From Polytrichum commune (taxonomy: Eukaryota; Streptophyta; Polytrichopsida; Polytrichales; Polytrichaceae): DNA of 64,000 nucleotides. Every line of letters begins with the position of its first letter. The stretch's first letter is position 1. Below the pieces are notes generated by a model. That model saw only the letters and a program-made list of their open reading frames with translations, searched no databases and was not told the DNA's origin. Below, in pieces: positions 12,801 to 22,066 of this stretch. The DNA lies in the NCBI GenBank assembly GCA_950295325.1, contig OX485806.1, positions 9,238,001 through 9,302,000 on the forward strand, in the 5' to 3' direction. The translations under genes and the position numbers were made by a program.

Positions 12801-15800
12801 CCACATCATAGTTGTGAAAATCTGGTCCATACTAAAACCATCCTTGACCCTCTCGGTTCCGAGAGGGTCTCATTGTAGTGCACAAACAAGAAATTTCAAA
12901 ATGAATAACTAGCTGGTCCACATACTGTCATATACTCAATCCACATCATAGTTGTCAAAATTTGGTCTTTAATATCCCCAACTTGACCCTCTCGGTTCCG
13001 AGAGGGTCTCCCTCTCATGCACACGAAAACAATTTCAACATGAATTACTACTTGGTCCACATACATTCAAATACAAAAGCCATATCATAGTTTTCAAAAT
13101 CTGGTCGATACTAAACCCATCCTAGACCCTCTCGGTTCCGAGAGGGTGTCATCCTAGTGCACACACAAAACTTCTCAACATGAATTACTAATTGGTCCAC
13201 AAACATTCATATACACAAGCCACATCATAGTTGTCAAAATCAGGTCCATACTATCCCCACCTTCACCCTCTTGGTTCCGAGAGGGTCTCACTCTCATGGA
13301 CACACAAACAATTTCAACATGAATAACTAAGTGGTCCACGAACAGTCACAAACTGTAGCCACATCATAATTGTGAAAATCTGGTCCATACTAAAACCATC
13401 CTTGACCCTCTCGGTTCCGAGAGGGTCTCATTCTAGTGCACAAACAAGAAATTTCAAAATGAATAACTAGCTGGTCCACATACTGTCATATACTCAATCC
13501 ACATCATAGTTGTCAAAATCTGGTCTTTAATATCCCCAACTTGACCCTCTCGGTTCCGAGAGGGTCTCCCTCTCATGCACCCGCAAACAATTTCAATACT
13601 TGGTCCACATACATTCAAATACAAAATCCACATCATAGTTGTCAAAATCAGGTCCATACTATCCCCACCTTCACCCTCTTGGTTCCGAGAGGGTCTCACT
13701 CTCATGGACACACAAACAATTTCAACATGAATAACTAAGTGGTTCACGAACAGTCACATACTGTAGCCACATCATAATTGTGAAAATCTGGTCCATACTA
13801 AAACCATCCTTGACCCTCTCGGTTCCGAGAGGGTCTCATTCTAGTGCACAAACAAGAAATTTCAAGATGAATAACTAGCTGGTCCAGATACAGTCACATA
13901 CTCAATCCACATCATAGTTGGCAAAATCTGGCTCTTATTATCCCCACCTTGACCCTCTCGGTTCCGAGAGGGTCTCATTCTTGTGCACACACAAAACTTC
14001 TCAACATGAATTACTACTTGGTCCACATACATTCAAATAGAAAAGCCATATCATAGTTTTCAAAATCTGGTCGATACTAAACCCATCCTAGACCCTCTCG
14101 GTTCCGAGAGGGTGTCATCCTAGTGCACACACAAAACTTCTCAACATGAATTACTAATTGGTCCACAAACATTCATATACACAAGCCACATCATAGTTGT
14201 CAAAATCAGGTCCATACTATCCCCACCTTGACCCTCTCGGTTCCGAGAGGGTCTCCCTCTCATGGACACACAAAGAATTTCAACATGAATAACTAACTGG
14301 TCCACGAACAATCACATACTGTAGCCACATCATAGTTGTGAAAATCTGGTCCATACTAAAACCATCCTTGACCCTCTCGGTTCCGAGAGGGTCTCATTGT
14401 AGTGCACAAACAAGAAATTTCAAAATGAATAACTAGCTGGTCCACATACTGTCATATACTCAATCCACATCATAGTTGTCAAAATTTGGTCTTTAATATC
14501 CCCAACTTGACCCTCTCGGTTCCGAGAGGGTCTCATTCTTGTGCACACACAATACTTCTCAACATCAATAACTAGCTGGTCCACACACATTTACATTCAA
14601 AATCCACATCATAGTTGTCAAAATCTGGCCAATACTATCATAACCTACACACTCTCGGTTCCGGGAGGGTCCGCCTCTTAGCACCCACACAAAATTTTGA
14701 ACCAAAGTTTCTTCCTTGTCCACACACATTCACATACACAAGCCATATCATAGTTTTCAAAATCCGGTCCATACTCTCTTATCCTCGAACCTCTCGGTTC
14801 TCAGAGGGTCGGCCTCTAAGCACCCACACAAAACTTTGAACCAAAGCTGCTACCTTGTCCACACACATTCACATACACAAGCCATATCATAGTTTTCAAA
14901 ATCTGGTCCATACTATCTTCACCTAGACCCTCTCGGTTCCGAGAGGGTCGGCCTCTAAGCACCCACACAAAATTTTGAACCTAAGTTTCTTCCTTGTCCA
15001 CACACATCCACATACACAAGCCATATCATAGTTTCAAAATTTGGTCCATACTATCCCAACCTCGACCCTCTCGGTTCCGATAGGGTCGTCCCACACAAAA
15101 TTTTGAACCTAAGTTTCTACCTTGTCCACACATTCACATACACAAGCCATATCGTAGTTTTCAAAATCTGGTCCATACTCTCTTGACCTCGAACCTCTCG
15201 GTTCCGAGAGGGTCGGCCTCTTATGCACCCACAAAAATTTTGAACCAAAGTTTCTTCCTTGTCCACACACATTCACATACACAAGCCATATCATAGTTTT
15301 CAAAATCCGGTCCATACTCTCTTATCCTCGAACCTCTCGGTTCTCAGAGGGTCGGCCTCTAAGCACCCACACAAAACTTTGAACCAAAGCTGCTACCTTG
15401 TCCACACACATTCACATACACAAGCCATATCCTAGTTTTCAAAATCTGGTCCATACTATCTTCACCTAGACCCTCTCGGTTCCGAGAGGGTCGGCCTCTA
15501 AGCACCCACACAAAATTTTGAACCTAAGTTTCTTCCTTGTCCACACACATCCACATACACAAGCCATATCATAGTTTCAAAATTTGGTCCATACTATCCC
15601 AACCTCGACCCTCTCGGTTCCGATAGGGTCGTCCTCTAAGCACCCACACAAAATTTTGAACCTAAGTTTCTACCTTGTCCACACATTCACATACACAAGC
15701 CATATCGTAGTTTTCAAAATCTGGTCCATACTCTCTTGACCTCGAACCTCTCGGTTCCGAGAGGGTCGGCCTCTAAGCACCCACACAAAATTTTGAACCT

Positions 15801-16948
15801 AAGTTTCTTCCTTGTCCACACACATTCACATACACAAGCCATATCATAGTTTCAAAATTTGGTCCATATTATCCCAACCTCGACCCTCTCGGTTCCGATA
15901 GGGTCGGCCTCTAAGCACCCACAAAACTTGTGAACCTAAGTTTCTACCTTGTCCACACACATTCCCATACACAAGCCACATCATAGTTGTCAAAATCACA
16001 TACACAACTCACCTCTAAAGTGAGAATTGATGTATACACAACCGCCCCAAGTCCACTCTCGGAACCGCGCCCACTACACACTCGGAACCGCACCCACCAC
16101 ACTATCGGAAACCTAGTTCCTTCTCAAAGACCTCCAACTAGTTCAGAAGTCGCCGCTTTTTAGTCATAACCTACGACCTCAACCCAAAACCCGAGATGGT
16201 CTGGCTCTCGTTCATACACAAATAATATGAACATATTATCCTGTCTTTTCCACATACCTATAGACACACACCGCACCTCTTCCTCGTCAACATGTGTTTC
16301 ACCCAATACCCTCTCGGTCTGTCCCTAGTGCATACCAACCAACCCAACCCTCTCGGTTCCTAGTGTGTCGTCCCCTTGTGCATTCCCAAAGATTTCCAAG
16401 TTATCGCACTACCTACGTAACACATATTACAACCTATTCAAGTGAAAACCCCACGTACGCGCAAGTTTCTTGTTTTCAAAATGCAGACCCATATCTGAAT
16501 TGCCCTATTGTCTGCAAGTCTTCTTCTTTATTTAGAGTTTTGAATTTCCTTTGTCTTGTTCCCATAAACCTATATCTTTAAGTGCCCCTTGTGCATATAT
16601 CCTCCACGACAAACTTACAGTAATCATCGAATTCTCCCTTCTCTCCTCGCGAGACCCGCTCTGATTTGAACTGTTCGGATGCTTGCTCTCTTCCATAGAT
16701 ATTGCCTGTGAACCACTGTCCTCCGCTTCTTCGTCTATCGATATCAGATTCAAGCCTCCCTTGTCCACTGCACACGTGTTCTGTGAGTCTGTAGGGGTCC
16801 CTCTTCCTTCTATGCACGTTTCCTCCTTCTTCTTTAGTTCTCTCCGTCTCCTCTGTTTCGAATTGCTGAAACTAGTCCCTCCCTTTCTCTTCTTCCGCTT
16901 CTTTCCTGGATCTATTGTGGAATCTGTAATGTGCTCTGGTTCCTTCAT
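6884..16948 (-). CDS. MULE accessory gene: N4/N6 methyltransferase-like protein with giant array-filled intron
   Basis: Exons on the minus strand: 16948-16619, 9292-9051, 8964-8301, 8211-7867, 7776-7518, 7417-7216, 7112-6884. All introns are GT-AG and the last five are 86-103 bp. Phases agree throughout, giving 756 codons plus stop. Linking exon 1 to exon 2 (phase 0 on both sides, GTAAGT donor) is inference; the other six are firm. Exon 1 is basic with an NLS-like KKRKKRKGG. Residues about 111-400 are unrecognised, including an acidic and Ser/Thr/Pro-rich linker. Residues 430-635 resemble an amino-methyltransferase of beta order: LLFADVPENL (436-439 is DVPE where DPPY/SPPF is usual), then REKRPEFFSII and NWQCGLGGSVIACRS, matching the EKP and GxGxT signatures of the N4/N6 DNA methylase family. 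The altered motif IV suggests a binding rather than catalytic role. It is transcribed divergently from the transposase. Confidence 0.66.
10095..10338. repeat. 122-bp tandem duplication with half palindromes
   Basis: Two essentially identical 122-bp units start at 10095 and 10217. Each retains only the CCGAGAGGGT arm. The preceding unit (from 9960) and the following one (about 10344) have full palindromes. This is a recent local expansion after loss of the left arm. Confidence 0.85.
12540..14535. repeat. Higher-order duplications in the palindrome array
   Basis: A block of about 470 bp (12540-13010) recurs nearly identically at 14065-14535, and a related copy lies at about 13089-13560. A part of it (13241-13500) recurs at 13648-13910. 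The blocks contain several 140-bp units each, which shows that recent growth was segmental rather than unit by unit. Confidence 0.8.
14700..15785. repeat. About 542-bp segmental duplication in the array
   Basis: The stretch starting near 14700 is repeated near 15243 with almost no change, including a shared mutant palindrome CGGTTCTCAGAGGG at 14790 and 15332. Sharing a rare mutation shows duplication by descent. Confidence 0.82.
16011..16618. other. Decayed edge of the palindrome array within the intron
   Basis: Scattered half-palindromes such as CTCTCGGAACCG (about 16061) and ACCCTCTCGGT (about 16340) in otherwise unique sequence. On the minus strand it runs up to the GTAAGT donor at 16618, so it would be the 5' part of the accessory gene's giant intron. 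Confidence 0.6.
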
Positions 16949-17154
16949 GTGTGCGTCCAACTTCCCCTCTATTGCTCTCTTCTGTTCTCCCTACTCTCTG
17001 GGCAGCCTTCTCCTTCGCTCACAAAATGACCCCTTTCGTACCTCTCAGACCTATATATTACCACTGTTGAATCTTTAGGGTTTCCAATCGTTCGGTAGCC
17101 TTCCCTCTTTTTCCTTTTTTGGGGTATTTTTCTTATTCGTCCATCTCTTTATCC
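16949..17154. promoter_or_regulatory. Divergent promoter between transposase and accessory gene
   Basis: A 206-bp gap separates the two opposing start codons (ATG 17155 plus, ATG 16948 minus). A TATA-like CTATATATTA at 17050-17059 is nearly symmetric and could serve either strand. Pyrimidine-rich tracts precede the transposase ATG. Co-regulation of the two genes from this interval is inference. Confidence 0.5.
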
Positions 17155-20100
17155 ATGGCTTCCTCGTCCACAATGTCTTCTTTAACGGAAATGGTTGAGC
17201 TCCGTGCCACTGGCATGGGCATCCCCCTTCTTTTCCCCATAGATGCGCACGGTTTTGCATCTGTCTCTTCTCTGGACCTTAGTATTAGGTTTTCTTTGCA
17301 AAACAGTACAATGTGGGTCGAACGCGAGATTTATGATACTGTTACTTCTCTTTTGTCATTGTCCATTCGTGAGAATCCTAGGGTTGCCGACAGTGGCTCG
17401 TCAACGTGGGAACTCTGCGCTGGTAAATACAGGGTGTACGGACTCCCATGTCCTTGCACGAATGTATCCACGGATATCCGTACCCCTCCCCATTCCTCTG
17501 TGTCCACTTTCAATACTCCTCCCTTGGTCAAAGTTAAGACTGAGCCCGGTACGCAGACTGTCATACATCTTTCCGATTCCTCCGATGGTGATGATTCCCC
17601 CCTTTCCACTCCCATTCACAAGCCATCCCCATCCTCCGTCCGTTCCACCTTTGTTACCCCCCTTCCTCCGTCTCCTCTTCCTCCCTTTCCAGGCAAACCC
17701 CCGATTTCCATTCTTCAATGTCTACGTTCTCTTGCCTCCATGCCCGGTAGGAAGAACATCCTCAAGAAGTTGGATTATGACACCTTGCAAATTCAAGAGG
17801 TTAATTACCTGCCGCCTCGCTTTGATGGTGATCTCATGTTTGTCCTACCCCCACTCGGTGTCTCTTCCTCTCATAAGAAGGCCCAGTCCATGGACGGCAT
17901 GGACAAACGCTATGACGGCCATGTTTGGACTAAAACCCAGACCACCAATATCACCAATGACATGGGCCTTGCTTTTCGCTCCTCCTGTTGTGTTGGCCAC
18001 CTCGAATGCCAAAATCCTCTGTGCGATTACCTACAACGTGCTCATCGGACTTCCCCGGTCAATGATATTGATTTCGACGGTTTCACCAAGGAGCCCTTCC
18101 CCGTTGGTGGACCCTTGCCTCTGGGATCCACTCTAATGTGCCGGATATGTAAGGAGCCTCCCAAATGCATTGCTCCATGTCATGCCAGAATCTTCTACGT
18201 CCACGGCAAAGGCACCACTCAGCGTGCCTGTATTCATCTTGGCAACCATCATCATCCCGTCAAGGTTGGCAATTGTAGAAATAGCCAACAGCGCATCAAC
18301 TCCCTCATCGAGGAGCACGTCGAGCGAACGCCCCAAGCCACTCATAGCAAAATCGTCCTTGAAGCCAGCAAGGACCTTGTGGGTGAGTTCCTCCTCCGCA
18401 ATGATACTGATCCTCATCACCTTCTCTCGTTGGAAGAACTTGAACCAGTTTTTGATCGTTGCAAAGAGTTGAATTCCCCCCACCTCCGTAACAAGGTTAC
18501 TAGTTTCAAATACTTGCGTAGGTTAGGGGTTATGGATGGAATCGCCAAACTTCGAGGTGTCAGCAACTGGGCCTATGTCCAGCGTAATCAATTTCTGGGC
18601 CAGGGTGACGAAAAGGACAAAGTTTTCGTTTTCAAGATGTCCGAGGTTGGCCCTGGTAGTGGGGTCGACTTGGTTAAGCGTATGCAACCTGGTGGGGATC
18701 TCGAGCATGCTTGGATGATGTCTGACCATGTCAAACGCGTCGCCAAGTGGACCACCATGGCCTGCCACGTATACGACGGTACCTACCAGCGCATCATGAC
18801 CATCGCTTGCTGCGACTTCCAATCCGAGGACAAGGATGCTCAAGTTCTTTTCTGGCAGAACCTCAACCAAGTCATGGCCCGGCACGGTGTCCCACATCCA
18901 AACTTCATTGGCTTCATGGCAGACAGTGCCCAAGCCAATTGGAACGCTGTGCGAATTGTGTATGGTTCAGGAGATCCTAAAGTTCCACTGGAAGGCCGTG
19001 AGCGCACTTGTTATTTTCATTGGAAACAATCACTCGAGAAACATACAAAATCGTATATTAAACATGAGTTACAAGACCAACATAGACACCTTTGCCTTCA
19101 ATATCGGAATGCGTCGTCTATGGAAGAGGCCGAGACTAGGTACCTAGCTATCAAGGCTTGGTGGTCTTCATCGAATTGTACAAGTGAAGACGGTCTCAAG
19201 CACCTCCAGCTATGGCTTGCTTTTTGGCACTTCCGCTACCTTCAATGGGGTGGTTTCATGGAACTGGTACATCTCCCTTCTCTTTCTTTCTTGTTTTTTC
19301 CTTTCATTATTTTCATGTTTCTGTGCTCGCTCTAATACTCCATTTTTTCAATCAGGAAAAGGTATTGACCCCAGACCAGTTGGCCGAGATGCCGTCGTGC
19401 AATCTTGCGGAGTCCGTCCACAACAAGTGGCTTCAAGCCTCCGGCAACAAGGGTGGAGACCTATACGTTGCTACCGTGGACGACTACATTCGCGCCTTCT
19501 TACAAGTTGTTGCATACTTCCAATTCCTTAAAGGTGGAGTTGGCGGTGATGGTCCAAGCAAAGAAGAACTCAAGCTTAGGGGAGCTCAACGTCGAGCTCA
19601 GCGTACTGGCGACCCCACAGTATTGCAGAAGGTGTTGCTTGACATGCCTGGTGGGGAAGAATTTTGCACTCGCGATCCACACCTGGAAGGCGCCGAGGTG
19701 TTTGGATCGCAGAAGCGAAGACCGGACACTCCAATTGGCGATGATGGCGAGACCCACCGCCCCGATACCGTCAACTTCTCTCGCCCTCCCCCCGCGAAGC
19801 GCATCACTCGATCTCAACCTGTATCACTACCTATTATCATTGAGGAGTATTCCCCGTGTGTTCAAGAGGTTCAAGTGCCTTCTCCAACAGGAATTGGTTT
19901 TCAGCGTGTCACTGCCGTACAAGAAACTAAAGTAGATGTCTCTCTTTGGCATATTGCCCGTATACCCCATACCTCAGGAAAGTCTTGTTGGGCTAATCAT
20001 GCTGGCACAAAGAAGAAGTGCACCGCAAGAATCATCACCAATAATAAGAGCGTCCCTGCACCGACCTACACCGGTATGTGGCATCATTACACACTCCAAG

Positions 20101-20813
20101 CGAAGAAGCGAATGGAATTCGTCTTTTGCCCAGATGACATCGAACGTTGTGTAAAGGGCCCTCGTCGGAAATGGGTCATACCGTTCTCTGCTGATGATCA
20201 GAAACCTCCTATTCCCCCAATTTGGCCCGTCAAGATTGGGACCAACCTCACCCGTTCGGAGATCTTTGCGCTTGAAAACGCAGGTTTTCAACTCCCACCA
20301 AATGAACGCATCACACCAACTCGACTCTTCACCAATTCCGCTCCCCCACTGGATATGTCTGGAATCCGTATTCCAGACAACCCAGACTTCATCCCTCCGA
20401 CAAGATTGTCCAAGGTTGTTCGACGATCCACCAGCGCACCTTCGGCAAAGCAGAGGCAGATGGTTGCCTCTGCTGAAGCTATGCATGGTACTGTTTTGAA
20501 GTTAACAATGATCCCTCAACCGGGATTTGGTTGCATTATCACTCTGCAGTCCAAGGCAGAACCGCACCCCCCCATCTACCAAGTGACAGTCAGTTCTCTT
20601 CCAGAGTGCAATTGCGCATTTTTCTTGGATATGATTTCCAAGTTCGGCCGCAAACGAAATCCTTATCTGAATTGTAAGCATCTCTATTACATCTTCAACA
20701 AGGTTTCTAATTTGGATCTTGAAGTGAATTTGTTCATTCACACCCCGACCTTTAGCTTCAATGAAGTCAAACTCATCCTCGAAGGGGGTTTTTTGACACA
20801 TTCTACTTCCTAG
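17155..20813 (+). CDS. MULE transposase with SWIM zinc finger
   Basis: Two exons, 17155-19266 and 19356-20813, joined in phase 0 across an 89-bp GT-AG intron, encode 1189 aa with no internal stop. The start is the first in-frame ATG (MASSSTMSSL). Order: a Ser/Pro-rich acidic N-terminus; a Cys/His-rich region about residues 283-366 (CCVGHLECQNPLC, CRICKEPPKC, NHHHPV) like the GCM/WRKY-type or FLYWCH-type DNA-binding fingers of MULEs; a MULE DDE core with D541 in HVYDGTYQ, D590 in FMADSAQANWNAV and CYFHW at 619-623; a linker; and a SWIM motif CxC...CxH near 1120-1155 (ECNCAFF ... LNCKHLYYI). The third catalytic acid was not pinned. It is longer than most MULE transposases. The intact frame suggests recent activity. 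Confidence 0.9.
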
Positions 20814-20888
20814 AATTCATCTCAGCCTACCAATACATTGGGTCCTACTAGACGTGCCAATTGTGAACATCATGTGAACTCATAATTG

Positions 20889-20911
20889 TTTGCTATAATA
20901 AATAAAATTCC
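20889..20911 (+). terminator. Polyadenylation signal of the transposase
   Basis: AATAAATAAAA lies about 90 bp after the transposase stop codon and is the closest canonical AATAAA downstream. A plant 3' end here is plausible; there is no transcript evidence. Confidence 0.45.
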
Positions 20912-20984
20912 ATGCATTGTTTTTATTCCCTTCAAGATCTTTTATTACAATACAGAATTGTATCAAGCATGCATACTATGTCTA

Positions 20985-21527
20985 TCAACTATACTTCCGT
21001 GTTTCCATCCTCCTACATGCTTCGGACTTCTTTTCATCGTCCCTTCTTGATGGAGGTGGACCCGGTCGAAGCAAATCAACGTACGAAACCGTTTTATCCC
21101 TCATTCGATCCTTCAATGGACGACGATGCGGTGATAATCCTCTCATTCTATCGCGAAACGACAAAGACCTCGAAAATTCGCCTACCATCTTGACTTCCTG
21201 CTCCGTGTCGATTGCCTTGTCTTCATTCAAATTAGCCGCATCATTTGCCTCACTATTCATGCACCTTGTTTCCTCCTTCTCCTGCACATCACCTCGCCTT
21301 TTATCTTTTTTTGCATATCGTTTCTGCTCCTCCTGCATCCTCCACCTCCATGCTTGTGTGGACTGCGAAAATGGAGTGAGCTCGTAGTCATCACTATGTT
21401 GATTTCCAGCACCTATGTCATGTTTCGACGATGTATTAAAGGGAACATGGGGATCTCCTAGACTTCTAATATCTTTCTCCCATCCTAGGCCAACAAACAT
21501 GTCTCTCTCCTCTCCCATTGTGTGCAT
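20985..21527 (-). CDS. Small charged MULE protein, function unknown
   Basis: A 180-codon frame starting MHTMGEERDMFVGLGWEKD, convergent with the transposase. It is rich in Arg, Lys, Glu and Asp (for example WRMQEEQKRYAKKDKRRGD) with no transmembrane segment or known domain. A TATATAAA box (21573-21580, read on minus) stands 46 bp upstream of the ATG, and the stop is 172 bp from the transposase stop. A third gene in this position recalls the three-gene VANDAL type of MULE, though no homology is claimed. It could also be an upstream exon of a longer gene. Confidence 0.55.
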   Translation of the reverse strand: MHTMGEERDMFVGLGWEKDIRSLGDPHVPFNTSSKHDIGAGNQHSDDYELTPFSQSTQAWRWRMQEEQKRYAKKDKRRGDVQEKEETRCMNSEANDAANLNEDKAIDTEQEVKMVGEFSRSLSFRDRMRGLSPHRRPLKDRMRDKTVSYVDLLRPGPPPSRRDDEKKSEACRRMETRKYS

Positions 21528-21572
21528 ATGTCTCTACATCCGTATTGGATGCGAGTATAACTTATGTCCTCA

Positions 21573-21580
21573 TTTATATA
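21573..21580 (-). promoter_or_regulatory. TATA box of the small convergent MULE gene
   Basis: TATATAAA on the minus strand, 46 bp before ATG 21527. Spacing suits a short leader. It is the clearest TATA box inside the MULE. Confidence 0.55.
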
Positions 21581-22007
21581 CAGCTGAAGATAATATCACA
21601 AACAATAATTGTTGGAGTCCAAGTTCTAGAGTTGACTCACACATAGGACAAAGACAAAATTTATGGAATAAAAACGAAGCAAGTTGATCGTCCTTTGTAT
21701 TTTGATTGACTCATTCTTCAATTATACCAACCTCCATATAATTATTCTCATTCGTTCTTTCTTGGTTCATCATTGGTTTTATCATATACTTTTCTGTTTT
21801 ATCTTAATTTTATCTCTTCCTGATTTCCAAATGTAATGAGACCCTTTCAAATTCTGGGCCTTTTGTTTTATTTTTTGACCTAAATATTCCACGGAAATAG
21901 GTCACGATTATATTCTATTTTTAGGAGAATCTGGAATATATTGAGAATATTCGACCCTTTTTTAATACTTCTAAATTTGGTATGAGAAGTTTACTAAATT
22001 TAATTCC

Positions 22008-22055
22008 TTTCCGCTCTCCGCTCTCCACATCTACGCTCACATAGCTGTGTCGTCC
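22008..22055 (-). repeat. Right terminal inverted repeat of the MULE
   Basis: The complement begins GGACGACACAGC and contains TGTGAGCGTAGA and GAGAGCGGAGAGCGG, matching the left end. It abuts the second TSD copy. Confidence 0.85.
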
Positions 22056-22066
22056 TAGCATTGATG
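22056..22066. repeat. Right 11-bp target-site duplication of the MULE
   Basis: Exact copy of TAGCATTGATG at 286-296. The next base is G in both places, so the duplication could be read as 11 or 12 bp; 11 leaves both termini starting GGA. Confidence 0.88.

Larger units (their letters stand above)
9360..16010. repeat. Palindrome array, main block inside the inferred first intron
   Basis: About 50 further units of the ~140-bp repeat, running from just upstream of the 9292 splice acceptor to about 16 kb. The 22-bp palindrome (10-bp arms ACCCTCTCGG and CCGAGAGGGT) is intact in most units; a few have a point change or have lost one arm (near 10095, 10217 and 12130). AA-centred, inverted copies are at 11654-11675 and 12568-12589. 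From about 14640 the spacer shifts to a related subtype with GTCGGCCTCTAAGCACCC after the palindrome. Nearly every CpG lies in the palindromes. Confidence 0.93.
297..22055. mobile_element. Large multi-gene Mutator-like (MULE) DNA transposon
   Basis: The element begins GGAAAC and ends as the complement of GGACGAC. Both ends share the inverted words TGTGAGCGTAGA and GAGAGCGGAGAGCGG, and further in CCTATTTCCGTGGA (394-407, inverted at 21888-21901). An exact 11-bp direct repeat flanks it. It carries a MULE transposase on the plus strand, a divergent accessory gene, a convergent small ORF, two repeat arrays and a nested solo LTR. The TIRs have diverged and contain small indels, so the copy is not new, yet both larger genes keep full reading frames across all their introns. 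Most MULEs are a few kb; the excess length here is noncoding repeat. Confidence 0.88.

Noticed and set aside
4532..15315. Many 60-100 codon frames across the palindrome array
   Set aside because: They repeat the same peptide from unit to unit and exist on both strands; no start context or splice structure supports them.
4620..16010. CRISPR-like array of regularly spaced palindromes
   Set aside because: The spacers are homologous to one another, the period is about 140 bp, and the genome is a plant with spliced genes. It is a tandem repeat within a transposon.
4620..16010. Centromeric or other chromosomal satellite
   Set aside because: The array is wholly inside the TIR-bounded MULE and is interrupted by its accessory gene.
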